From Gammaproteobacteria bacterium (GTDB taxonomy: Bacteria; Pseudomonadota; Gammaproteobacteria; GCA-001735895): a stretch of DNA of 58,677 nucleotides. Both the position numbers and the translations under genes were made by a program. The DNA lies in the NCBI GenBank assembly GCA_024229615.1, contig JAAESG010000283.1, positions 1 through 58,677 of the forward strand, in the 5' to 3' direction. Shown here piece by piece: positions 10,192-21,525 of this stretch (positions are counted from its first letter, which is position 1; each line of letters opens with the position of its first letter). Under the pieces are notes generated by a model, which was not told where the DNA came from, did not search any database, and saw nothing but the letters and a program-made list of their open reading frames with translations.

Positions 10192-10658
10192 TGCCCTACC
10201 TCGCTCTCTCGGGTTGCCACTTCGTCGCGGACCACACGTAACCAGGATGAACTGCCTTTGAGTAAATGATTGACCGGAATCTGCACCTGATGAATGGCAT
10301 GCGTATCGCGCATTTGCTGGCTTCCGTTCCACGCATCTACCCAGACACAACGCATTTCAGGCTTTATTTCACAATGACCATCGAGCCTGACCCCACCGCA
10401 GGGACCATTGCGAATCGATTTGGGACAATTCATCGGGCAAGACATGCCGGTGGAACCGAGCGCGCATTTGCCGCACATCTGGCAATCGAACATCAGGCTC
10501 TTTACCGATTTCTCAACAAAACGAATCGGCTTTTCGAGACGCCCGTAACCGAGCACATTTAATAGTGGATGCAATTTGATCATGAGCGGCTCAAAGTTAC
10601 AATAAACACTTTCCAGTTTTCTTGAATGAGCAACCGACCACTGACGAATTTTATACAC
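10188..10658 (-). CDS. MetV-like Cys-rich protein (methylene-THF reductase C-terminal / PF12225-like)
   Basis: MFDCQMCGKCALGSTGMSCPMNCPKSIRNGPCGGVRLDGHCEI...C. Confidence 0.85.
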   Translation of the reverse strand: MYKIRQWSVAHSRKLESVYCNFEPLMIKLHPLLNVLGYGRLEKPIRFVEKSVKSLMFDCQMCGKCALGSTGMSCPMNCPKSIRNGPCGGVRLDGHCEIKPEMRCVWVDAWNGSQQMRDTHAIHQVQIPVNHLLKGSSSWLRVVRDEVATRESEVGQ

Positions 10659-10670
10659 TTTTCACTCCAC

Positions 10671-10985
10671 TCAGGCATTTAAGCTACGGGTCTCGTCAAC
10701 ACCGCTAGCTCGAATCAAAGTTTCCAGTACTGCTTCCGTGTAATGTTCTTCGAGCTGCTGCACGAGCTGCTGCGCCTGTTCCTTGACGTCGCCATTAAAA
10801 GGTTGGCTGACGTCATGCCAGGGTTCAAACAACGCATCCTGCTGTTGCTTCCTGAGCCGGTATCCTGCCCGCTCGATCGCTTTCATGAAACGTAGTGGCA
10901 ATCGTACCCGCGTGCTGCGCCGGCCTTCACGAATCACGACCCGTCCAGGAATGTCACGCCAGTAAACAATATTCAACTGCGCCAC
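10671..10985 (-). CDS. PF13769-like 'virulence factor' family small protein
   Basis: MAQLNIVYWRDIPGRVVIREGRRSTRVRLPLRFMKAIERA; overlaps DUF1638 gene. Confidence 0.65.
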   Translation of the reverse strand: MAQLNIVYWRDIPGRVVIREGRRSTRVRLPLRFMKAIERAGYRLRKQQQDALFEPWHDVSQPFNGDVKEQAQQLVQQLEEHYTEAVLETLIRASGVDETRSLNA

Positions 10986-11587
10986 ATCACCGCCTGCATT
11001 GCCGCATCGAGTTCCGGCACCATTTCGCCCATGCCGGTAAAAACCCGTTCAAAACGCAGGCCGAGTTGATCGGCTGCTGCGCGCGCCTGATCGGTCAGAT
11101 CGTCGGAATCGGTTTGAGCGAGATAAACCAGGCGCGTGTAATTGCCGAAATACATTTCCAGCAGTTCGGGATGCCGATCGATCCCGAGTGTCTCGATAAC
11201 CAGCCGTTGAAAATGCTGGGTCAGAAAATCGGTCAAATAAAAAGTACCCGGTTCTTCGTCCTGCATTTGCTGATAATTGTCACCTCCGGCGAGAAAATCG
11301 TAACAATGTGCGCCGGCCAGACGCTTTACATCGCGCTCCTCGAGTACTCGATCGAGTTCACCGCTGGTTCCACAGTCACCGTAGGCAACGAAGATATGCT
11401 CATATTTTTCACGAGCCTGATCTATTTTTTCGGCGACCACGGCAGGGATTTTCTCGGGACGTGCGTGCAAGTCCACGGTGATAGCCTGCAAATCCATTTG
11501 CGACCACTGCCCGAGTTTTTTTAATTCATTGACTTCACGTGCGATCGCAGCACAGGTTATGACCAGAATCGGAGCTGAGTTTTCCAT
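10973..11587 (-). CDS. DUF1638 domain-containing protein
   Basis: VAYGDCGTSGELDRVLEERDVKRLAGAHCYDFLAGG; located in corrinoid operon. Confidence 0.8.
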   Translation of the reverse strand: MENSAPILVITCAAIAREVNELKKLGQWSQMDLQAITVDLHARPEKIPAVVAEKIDQAREKYEHIFVAYGDCGTSGELDRVLEERDVKRLAGAHCYDFLAGGDNYQQMQDEEPGTFYLTDFLTQHFQRLVIETLGIDRHPELLEMYFGNYTRLVYLAQTDSDDLTDQARAAADQLGLRFERVFTGMGEMVPELDAAMQAVMWRS

Positions 11588-11623
11588 CCCGTGTTAACAC
11601 TCCGACAGCCAGTCCGCAGGTAC

Positions 11624-12334
11624 CTAGCCGGCACGCAATTCGGAAACGAGCTGTTTGGCCGTATCGGCTGCAACAGCAGCATCACGGCAGTAGGCATCGG
11701 CACCAATGGCTTCACCAAACTCCTGATTCAGGGGCGCTCCACCCACGAGGATAATGTAGTCATCGCGAATACCCTGCTCTTTCATGGTGTCAATGATGAC
11801 CTTCATGTAAGGCATGGTGGTCGTCAATAGTGCAGACATTCCCAGAATCTCGGGTTTGTGCTCTTCCAGCGCGGCGAGGAAGTCTTCAACCGGCGTGTTG
11901 ATACCGAGGTCGACAACTTCGAAACCGGCACCTTCCATCATCATGCAAACCAGGTTTTTACCGATGTCGTGGATGTCACCCTTGACCGTACCGATGACCA
12001 TCTTGCCCGCGTTCGGTTGGCCAGATTGTGATAACAGGGGCTTGAGCAGACCCATGCCAGCCTTCATCGAGTTGGCAGACATCAATACTTCAGGCACGAA
12101 CAGGATACCATCACGAAAATCGATACCGACGATAGTCATACCGGCCACCAGAGCTTCGTTCAGGATTTTATTTGCATCCCAGCCACGATCCAGGAATATC
12201 TGGGTGCCCTCGGCGACTTCTTCCTTGAGACCGTTGTACAAATCATCGTGCATCTGTTCAACCAGCTCATCATCCGGAAGAGTGCTTAAATCCAGATCGT
12301 CTTCGTAGTCGTCATCGTCATCATAGTCGGTCAT
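11624..12334 (-). CDS. Corrinoid (B12-binding) protein, MtbC/MttC-like
   Basis: GTVKGDIHDIGKNLVCMMMEGAGFEVVDLGINTPVE cobalamin-binding motif; poly-acidic N-terminus. Confidence 0.93.
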   Translation of the reverse strand: MTDYDDDDDYEDDLDLSTLPDDELVEQMHDDLYNGLKEEVAEGTQIFLDRGWDANKILNEALVAGMTIVGIDFRDGILFVPEVLMSANSMKAGMGLLKPLLSQSGQPNAGKMVIGTVKGDIHDIGKNLVCMMMEGAGFEVVDLGINTPVEDFLAALEEHKPEILGMSALLTTTMPYMKVIIDTMKEQGIRDDYIILVGGAPLNQEFGEAIGADAYCRDAAVAADTAKQLVSELRAG

Positions 12335-12525
12335 TTAAAATCCTCACGCAATCAGTCAGCGCCAGATGGGCACATATGAAGACGCAGAATAGTTTTTAAA
12401 AGTCCCGAAGGCTGACGTTGCAGCGACTCCACATTGCCTTTACGCGACACCGCTCGAAGATAGGATATTATTGATTATTAATTGGTTTTCCGAAGTCAGC
12501 AGCCTGTTTATCAAACCAAACTCGG

Positions 12526-12726
12526 TTAGGTTGGGTGAACTTCGCGCTGATCCTGATCACCGATATAAACCCGGTAGTTACCGAGTTTTTTCTCGCGGAT
12601 GTAGCGTTCCAGCATCGCAATGATGGCCGCGTCGAGCGTTGTCACGATGCTGACGCCGGTGGCAAAATTTCCGAAGGCACGCCGCAGATCACGAGCATCG
12701 ATTACGGTTTCGATTCTATCAGTCAT
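12526..12726 (-). pseudogene. Chimeric remnant: flavin-reductase N-terminus joined to an unrelated C-terminus
   Basis: DLRRAFGNFATGVSIVTTLD is typical of flavin reductase N-termini, followed directly by unrelated AAIIAMLERYIREKKLGNYRVYIGDQDQ; 66 aa. Confidence 0.45.
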
Positions 12727-12740
12727 GCAGAGTATTCCGA

Positions 12741-13913
12741 TTAATAGATTAGCGATCCCATTTCCCGGGTTTGTTCGAGCATCTCGCCAACCCCGTTGTC
12801 ATCGTAAATATTGCCGGCACGGTCCAGATATTGCTTGGCCCGATCCATCGCGAAATTGGAATTATAAAGCACTGCAATGACATTGGCCTGACGTTGAAAC
12901 ATCGAACGATCGCTGGTACTGGCCAGTGTTTCACTGGATTTGATCCTGAATTTCCAGGCGCGCTCGACCTCGCCGTTGCGCAGGTAACGATGGTAGAGCA
13001 TCTGATAATCGCGCGCCTGCGAAGTCTGCGCAAGATCCTCCTGGTACTGCTCGAAAAGGCCATCGATCTCGCGTTCGACTTCACTTTTATCGGCGTCGCT
13101 GATCAAACTGCTGTCCAACCCATCGATGAGTCGTCGCACGTGGGTCATTTGCCCGGTGGAAGCAAACAACCTGGCTGCCTCGATTCGCGCCTGCTGTGCC
13201 TGATACCCATCCTGTATCTGGTCGTGCAACGAGGCCATTGCTTCCCAGGCGTCGGCTGCCGCACCAAAACGCCGGATATCCATATTTTGCTGAATGACCC
13301 TGTACAGGTCTTCGCTGACGCCCTGGTAATATCCGCGCGCTATGGAATTGCGCGCCTGCCACAGTTCGTCGTAGTTGTTGGACGCATGTCGGGCCAGTTC
13401 ACGTGCGCGAATGTTCAGTTGCCCGAGTAACCGGTAACTACGCGCGGTACTCATCAGGTTGTCAGCGGACATGGCCAGGTATAACGCTTCCTGCAGATAA
13501 ATCTCGGCGCTCGCCAATTCCTGTTGATTGATGGCGACTTCACCAAGCAACAACAGCGTATCGGCGAGACGGGTCTGGTCGTCCTGCGACACCGCTGCAG
13601 CTGCAACCACGAGCAAGTCGGTACGTGCCTGCTTGTAATTGCCCTGGCGCAACAACTCCCGGATGCGCTGGTCACGTCTGGCGTCATCCAGAGCGAGCCG
13701 TTCGAGACTGGCGTCGATGTCGAGTTCGTTGACATCGTCCGCGGATCGCCAATAGTCGTAGAAAACAGGGGCGCCACTGGTCGCCTCGATTCCATTTTCG
13801 GCCGGATCGTCACGCAACAGAAAGTAGTGCACCGCAAACAGTAACGCGAGCACCGGTATGGTTGTCACCGCATGATCCGGAATGTGGCCTTTGAATTTCA
13901 TCGTATCGACCAT
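12741..13913 (-). CDS. Membrane-anchored alpha-helical (TPR-like) protein of unknown function
   Basis: 390 aa, one N-terminal TM, repeated helical pairs. Confidence 0.7.
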   Translation of the reverse strand: MVDTMKFKGHIPDHAVTTIPVLALLFAVHYFLLRDDPAENGIEATSGAPVFYDYWRSADDVNELDIDASLERLALDDARRDQRIRELLRQGNYKQARTDLLVVAAAAVSQDDQTRLADTLLLLGEVAINQQELASAEIYLQEALYLAMSADNLMSTARSYRLLGQLNIRARELARHASNNYDELWQARNSIARGYYQGVSEDLYRVIQQNMDIRRFGAAADAWEAMASLHDQIQDGYQAQQARIEAARLFASTGQMTHVRRLIDGLDSSLISDADKSEVEREIDGLFEQYQEDLAQTSQARDYQMLYHRYLRNGEVERAWKFRIKSSETLASTSDRSMFQRQANVIAVLYNSNFAMDRAKQYLDRAGNIYDDNGVGEMLEQTREMGSLIY

Positions 13914-13969
13914 GTTACGCCGCTCACAGACTAATGCAAAACCGTGCTTCCAAAGGTCTGACGACTTGC

Positions 13970-13991
13970 TAGGGCCTGTTAACAGGCCCTA
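13970..13991. repeat. Perfect palindrome AGGGCCTGTTAACAGGCCCT
   Basis: 20-bp dyad; half (AACAGGCCCTAG) recurs at the rpmA stop codon (~21251-21262). Confidence 0.8.
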
Positions 13992-14287
13992 AGATACACG
14001 CCCATGACAGATTTCAATCTGGATTCCGAAGTGATCACGTTTATCGACAAATGCCTCGAAGTCTCGAACCTGCCCACTGCCAACGGCGCAAAGCCGACAT
14101 GACCCGCTTTCGAAACTACTTGATACTACAATTTGGCCAGGCCCGGAAACTGATGTGAACACACCTGCCCACGCGATCAACCATTTTGCGACGAAGACTT
14201 TGAGCTGATCAATGCCCTTGCGCAAGAAATCTCGGAGCTAGTTGTTTCGAACCCGTGACAGGCGCACAAACGCGCTTCATGCCAGAC

Positions 14288-15190
14288 TCAAATGCTGTAG
14301 TAGTGCCCCATAATTCCGGCAAATACAGCTGCACCGACCCAGTGATTATGTAGAAATGCGCTAAAACAATGAGCCGGTACCCGATCGGCGATGATAAATT
14401 GTTCAAACCCCAGTAACAGTGCTGCGACTCCGAGTCCCAGGTAGTATATCCCGGAGAATTCCAGGTCCATTCCAATCAAAACCATCGCCAGCAGGAACAT
14501 CACCTGCAACAGACCAATGAGAATCAGATCATACTCACCAAACAGGATTGCCGTCGATTTCACTCCCAGCTTCAGGTCATCCTCTCGGTCTACCATGCTG
14601 TAAATCGTGTCGTAGGCGACAGCCCAAACCAGGGTCGCCACGTACAGCAACCAGGCCTGTTTCGGCAGCGCCTCGGTCTGGGCTGCGAAAGCCATCGGAA
14701 CCGACCAGCCAAAGGCAGCACCCATATGCACCTGGGGCAGGTAATGGAAGCGTTTCATGAAAGGGTAACTCGTGGCCAGCAGTATGCCGACAAAGGAAAG
14801 CTGAATGGTGAAACGATTCAGGCTCAGAACCAGCAAAAAAGCAATCAGCCCCAGCACCGCGAATACCATCAGCGCTTCTCTGGTGCTAATTTTTCCAGTG
14901 GTCAATGGACGCTCGCGGGTGCGCGTCACATGCAGATCGATATCCCGATCTGCGTAATCGTTGATCGCACAGCCCGCCGAACGCATCAAAAATGCACCAC
15001 AGACAAACACGAACAGAATCCAGCCATCGGGCGAGCCATCGGCGGCGATCGCCAACGCCCACAGCGTCGGCCACAGTAACAGATAAAAACCAATCGGTTT
15101 CTCGAAGCGAATTAATTGCGCGTACAGACCCAGTCTTGGACCCAACTCGGACGGCAGATATGGAAATTTTAGTTCTGATAGTTTCATCAA
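14288..15190 (-). CDS. ubiA: 4-hydroxybenzoate octaprenyltransferase
   Basis: GFYLLLWPTLWAL, GCAINDYADRDIDLHVTRTRERPL, DREDDLKLGVKSTA motifs. Confidence 0.95.
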   Translation of the reverse strand: MMKLSELKFPYLPSELGPRLGLYAQLIRFEKPIGFYLLLWPTLWALAIAADGSPDGWILFVFVCGAFLMRSAGCAINDYADRDIDLHVTRTRERPLTTGKISTREALMVFAVLGLIAFLLVLSLNRFTIQLSFVGILLATSYPFMKRFHYLPQVHMGAAFGWSVPMAFAAQTEALPKQAWLLYVATLVWAVAYDTIYSMVDREDDLKLGVKSTAILFGEYDLILIGLLQVMFLLAMVLIGMDLEFSGIYYLGLGVAALLLGFEQFIIADRVPAHCFSAFLHNHWVGAAVFAGIMGHYYSI

Positions 15191-15251
15191 AAATCGATGC
15201 GTGCCGCGAAAAAATCGTTACTATACGCGTTTCTTTCACCAGGGCGAAACA

Positions 15252-15770
15252 ATGATTCGCAGTTTCAAGGGTACATCTCCGAGTATCGGCGACAACAGCT
15301 ACATCGACGAATCTGCAGTCGTAATCGGCAATGTTGAAATCGGTGAAAATTGTTCGGTATGGCCGCTCACGGTAATTCGCGGAGATATTAATAAAATCCG
15401 CATCGGCAACAACACCAATATTCAGGATGGCAGCGTTTTACATGTCACACATCAGGGCGATTACAGCCCCGACGGAGCCGAGTTACATATCGGCAGTCAA
15501 GTTACAATTGGGCACAAGGCCCTGCTGCACGGTTGTCGCATTGGCAACCAGTGCCTGATCGGCATGGGTTCAATCGTGGCCGACAATGCGATAGTCGAAG
15601 ACCGGGTCATCGTCGGCTCTGGCAGCCTGGTCCCACCGGACAAGGTACTCAAATCCGGGTACCTGTACTTCGGAAACCCGATTGTACAGAAACGCATGCT
15701 TAGCGAACGCGAGCTGGAATACCTTTCCTACGTGGCAGATCATTATGTTCTGCTGAAACAACACTATTGA
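15252..15770 (+). CDS. Gamma carbonic anhydrase family protein
   Basis: Left-handed beta-helix hexapeptides, VIRGD...IGNNTNIQDGSVLHV, IGHKALLHGC. Confidence 0.93.
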   Translation: MIRSFKGTSPSIGDNSYIDESAVVIGNVEIGENCSVWPLTVIRGDINKIRIGNNTNIQDGSVLHVTHQGDYSPDGAELHIGSQVTIGHKALLHGCRIGNQCLIGMGSIVADNAIVEDRVIVGSGSLVPPDKVLKSGYLYFGNPIVQKRMLSERELEYLSYVADHYVLLKQHY

Positions 15771-15774
15771 AGAT

Positions 15775-16300
15775 TCGGGCGATGAGGCGTTAGGAATTTC
15801 GCGAACATGAATCCAGTGTCCGTCTTTATGCCGCATGCGGTAAACGTAATCTAATTTTCCTTCGCCTACTTCGTAGGCTTCATACAGACCCTCACGGTCA
15901 TCGTCATGTACTAGCGTCATATCGTCGTCGAGATGCCGGTATCGATGAAGAAAATCCTGTACGCTATAACCGTATATTTCCGCATACTCATCGGAAATAT
16001 CGAGGTACTCATGGGCAACTTCGTCAAAACGCCAATAGCCCAATTTGGTCGTTCGTGCCGCCAGCCGAAGTTTTGCCGCACTTTCTTCGACATGCTGCGC
16101 ATCTTCGCATGCTCGGTCAAATCCTGGATCAATCCAACCATATCTCCACGGCCATCCTCGATGCTCATACCAAAGATATGCGCATAGGAGGGGGTACAGG
16201 ATATGATGCAGGCGTTATCGTAACCCCATTCGCAATATCCGAAACGGGCAATCTCCTGTGTAGCATCGAAGAATGCCTGGTGGTGTCACAAACGTTGAAA
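15775..16300 (-). pseudogene. Frameshifted PAS-domain sensor protein fragment
   Basis: PAS motifs in two frames: FFDATQEIARFGYCEWGYDNACIISCTPSYAHIFGMSIED... then KLRLAARTTKLGYWRFDEVAHEYLDISDEYAEIYGYS...HKDGHWIHVREI. Confidence 0.65.
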
Positions 16301-16546
16301 TCCTGCTTCCGGTTCCTCGAAACCGGTCTTCTCCGCAGCTACGGAAAGTTTTGAATTCCAGCCGATATTTTCTGGTTGGGTTTTCAATGGTGTCTCAGTA
16401 AAGATCCGTGCATTGAAAATTTATATTGTGAAAACCCGATTATAGTGCGATTCCCCCTTTAAGCGATGGCGAGGCTATTGCGCTTCAAATTGAACAGATC
16501 GAAGCTGCAGAACCCGAATCATCGCCGGACAAGTCTGTAGCGCCAA

Positions 16547-17407
16547 TTATCGATTCTCCCATTGTCGGGCAATCTCACGTAATCCACCGAGGGCCAGGTC
16601 CAGGGTTTCCTGAAAACGCGCCACTTCGGGATAGACCATATAGGCAGGTCGCTTCATCTCGGGCGCGCCGTGCACCAGGAACAGCTCGCCCAGCTCGATA
16701 AAGGGTTGTACAACACGCATCGGGAAATAACCTGAACCGCCGTTTTGACGGATGTACTCAAGCCCGAGCGAACCCAGACCCACCGAAATGGCGGGGGTAT
16801 CCATATTGGGAAAAGCCTCGCCGTGGCGGCGACGAAATTCCTCGCCCCAGTCTACGAAGACATAGTCCTCAACCCAGCCATCCACCATTTCGCGTTGATC
16901 GGTCGAAACCAGTAACAGCGTTTCCTCTAGTAGGTCTTCGGTGATGAGTCCGGGGGTTTGACGCGGGTTATACATGACCCCGATATCGAGCAGGCCATCG
17001 GAGAGCTGGCGCATCAGACTCGGCGAGTAATCGGCTTCGACGTGGATAGCGATATCGTTGGCATTTTCCCGCATCCATGGAATCCACCTCAGAATCAGGC
17101 TATCCCAAAGGCTAACCTGTGACCCGAGACCGATCCCGTGGCGAAAATTTTCAGGTAAGGAAATGCGTTGTTGGGCCTGTTGCCAGAGACGCTGGATATT
17201 GAGGGCGTACTCGCGAAAATGCTGCCCGGCCGAAGTCAGTTCGACCCCGGAATGACCGCGTTTGAACAGAATTCTGCCAAACCGGTCCTCCATCGCCTTG
17301 ACGCGCGCACTAACCGTGGATTGCGTTACATGCAGGTTTTCTGCGGCACGATTGAAATTACCGCAATTGGAAATTTCCAGGAAAGTACGAATATGGTCAA
17401 TTTTCAC
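16547..17407 (-). CDS. LysR-family transcriptional regulator
   Basis: MKIDHIRTFLEISNCGNFNRAAENLHVTQSTVSARVKAME HTH. Confidence 0.92.
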   Translation of the reverse strand: MKIDHIRTFLEISNCGNFNRAAENLHVTQSTVSARVKAMEDRFGRILFKRGHSGVELTSAGQHFREYALNIQRLWQQAQQRISLPENFRHGIGLGSQVSLWDSLILRWIPWMRENANDIAIHVEADYSPSLMRQLSDGLLDIGVMYNPRQTPGLITEDLLEETLLLVSTDQREMVDGWVEDYVFVDWGEEFRRRHGEAFPNMDTPAISVGLGSLGLEYIRQNGGSGYFPMRVVQPFIELGELFLVHGAPEMKRPAYMVYPEVARFQETLDLALGGLREIARQWENR

Positions 17408-17523
17408 AGGAACCTCGGGTGCTGATGGCGATCGGATTACTCGATAATACTAACCATAAAAATTTGCTTTTCAAATATCTTTCGCCTTCTAGACTAACAA
17501 TCTGTTTTACCTCAGACGATGCA

Positions 17524-18522
17524 ATGCTATCCAGATTTTTTAATCACATGACAGGAACAGCAGGCGGCGCCACCATCCTGGTTTTCGGCCTCTTCCTGTT
17601 CTCGATCCAGGATGTCATTATCAAGCACTTCAGCGATGACTACTCAGTCCTGCAAATCGTTTTTGTGCGCGGCATGATTGCAATGATGCTGTTACTACTG
17701 TTATTCACAATCATGCATGACCGCGTTCCTCTGATTTCCAGGCGGCCACTACTGATGATCTGTCGGGGCCTGTTTGGATTTGCTTCTTACACCTGCTACT
17801 ACCTCGCGGTTGCCGCGATGCCGCTGGCTGAAGTGGTCACGATCACATTTACAATGCCACTGTTCGTCACCGCAATGTCGGCACTGATTCTGCATGAAAA
17901 AGTAGGAATACGACGCTGGAGCGCGGTTGTCGTAGGCTTTATCGGTGTGTTGATTATATTATCGCCACGCGGAGAGTTTAATGCCCTGGCGGTATCGTTT
18001 GCCTTCATTGCAGCTATCACCTACGCAAGCCAGACTATTTTTACACGCTTTCTGGGCAGCCACGACCATCCCCTAACCATCGCTTTCAACGCTATTTTTA
18101 TATTCACCTGCGTCAGTGGAGTTCTGACACTGTTGATGCTCAGTGGCACCATATCGATTTCATCGAACCATCCCTCGCTGGCCTTTTTCGGCCGCGACTG
18201 GGTCATGCCTGGAAATGTCGATTTATTACTGATGCTGGTAATCGGGTTGATCGCCGCAATCGGGTTTTACTGCCTGTCACAGGCCTATTGCGTGTCCGAA
18301 GCGAGTGCAATCGCACCGTTCGAATTCACTTATATTTTGTGGGCGGTATTTTTCGGCTACCTGTTATGGAACGAAACCCCGGGACCGACCACTTTCGCCG
18401 GCATCATTGTGCTGGTTTCGAGCAGCCTCTATATCTGGTATCGCGAACGCCAGATCGAGCTTCCCGAGACGGCTGTATTGCCCGTGCAGGCCACCGCGAT
18501 AGTGCAGCAAGACCAACACTAG
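17524..18522 (+). CDS. EamA/DMT-family transporter
   Basis: 10-TM, two EamA repeats; start MLSRFFNHM. Confidence 0.88.
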   Translation: MLSRFFNHMTGTAGGATILVFGLFLFSIQDVIIKHFSDDYSVLQIVFVRGMIAMMLLLLLFTIMHDRVPLISRRPLLMICRGLFGFASYTCYYLAVAAMPLAEVVTITFTMPLFVTAMSALILHEKVGIRRWSAVVVGFIGVLIILSPRGEFNALAVSFAFIAAITYASQTIFTRFLGSHDHPLTIAFNAIFIFTCVSGVLTLLMLSGTISISSNHPSLAFFGRDWVMPGNVDLLLMLVIGLIAAIGFYCLSQAYCVSEASAIAPFEFTYILWAVFFGYLLWNETPGPTTFAGIIVLVSSSLYIWYRERQIELPETAVLPVQATAIVQQDQH

Positions 18523-18529
18523 CCTCCAT

Positions 18530-18885
18530 TTCGAGCGACCTGGCCAATGCCGTAACAGACCTGTAACGGTAACAAATACCCCTCTCGTGGATGGCAGTAG
18601 CGAGCATGCGGAGCCGACTCCCAGCCGACTAATCTATCTTCGCGATCCTTTTCCACGAGGTTTCGATCAGTTAAGATTTGCGCCAGCCAGGTTTCAAATT
18701 CCTGGTTACGCGGATCGATCGTATCGTCGCGTTTGCCCCATAAATGCCTGCATGTTATGAAACGAAAATCCTGAGTCGAATAGCAACAGGTTTTCAGATT
18801 TCAACTCGGCAATCGCCTGACCGATACGAACGTGTAAACCAGGATCAAGGCTGCTGCTGGCTGCAAAACTATTATTCGTTGAGTC
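18530..18885 (-). pseudogene. Truncated, frameshifted DODA-type (LigB-like) extradiol ring-cleavage dioxygenase
   Basis: Two-frame reading: ENLLLFDSGFSFHNMQAFMG / KRDDTIDPRNQEFETWLAQILTDRN...LVGWESAPHARYCHPREGYLLPLQVCYG. Confidence 0.7.
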
Positions 18886-18890
18886 ACGGG

Positions 18891-21141
<2,251 letters not shown>

Positions 21142-21259
21142 TCATATAGTTACATTGTACGAGCGAACTTCAACGCCGTTGGACGGAAAAATGGCCCCAG
21201 CCCCGACCCATACAATTTAGATGAGGGGGTTGCGCCGTTTCAAATAGTCTTAACAGGCC

Positions 21260-21514
21260 CTAGCTGACCACGCTGATAAAGGTGCGGTTGTGACGGCCCT
21301 TGACCTTGAATTCGACCTTGCCTTCGGCTTTCGCGTACAGGGTGTGGTCCTTACCACAGCCGACATTGTCTCCGGGGTGGAACTTGGTGCCACGCTGACG
21401 TACCAGGATATTGCCCGGAATGACCGCTTCACCACCGAACTTCTTCACGCCCAAACGTTTGGATTCGGAATCGCGACCATTGCGTGTACTGCCCGCTGCT
21501 TTCTTATGTGCCAT
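21260..21514 (-). CDS. rpmA: 50S ribosomal protein L27
   Basis: [28 protein letters not shown]. Confidence 0.98.
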   Translation of the reverse strand: MAHKKAAGSTRNGRDSESKRLGVKKFGGEAVIPGNILVRQRGTKFHPGDNVGCGKDHTLYAKAEGKVEFKVKGRHNRTFISVVS

Positions 21515-21525
21515 TGCTTAACAAC

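Noticed and set aside
13989-14225. ORFs in the gap between the TPR-like gene and ubiA
   Set aside because: Short, no recognisable motif; may be degraded sequence but not identifiable.
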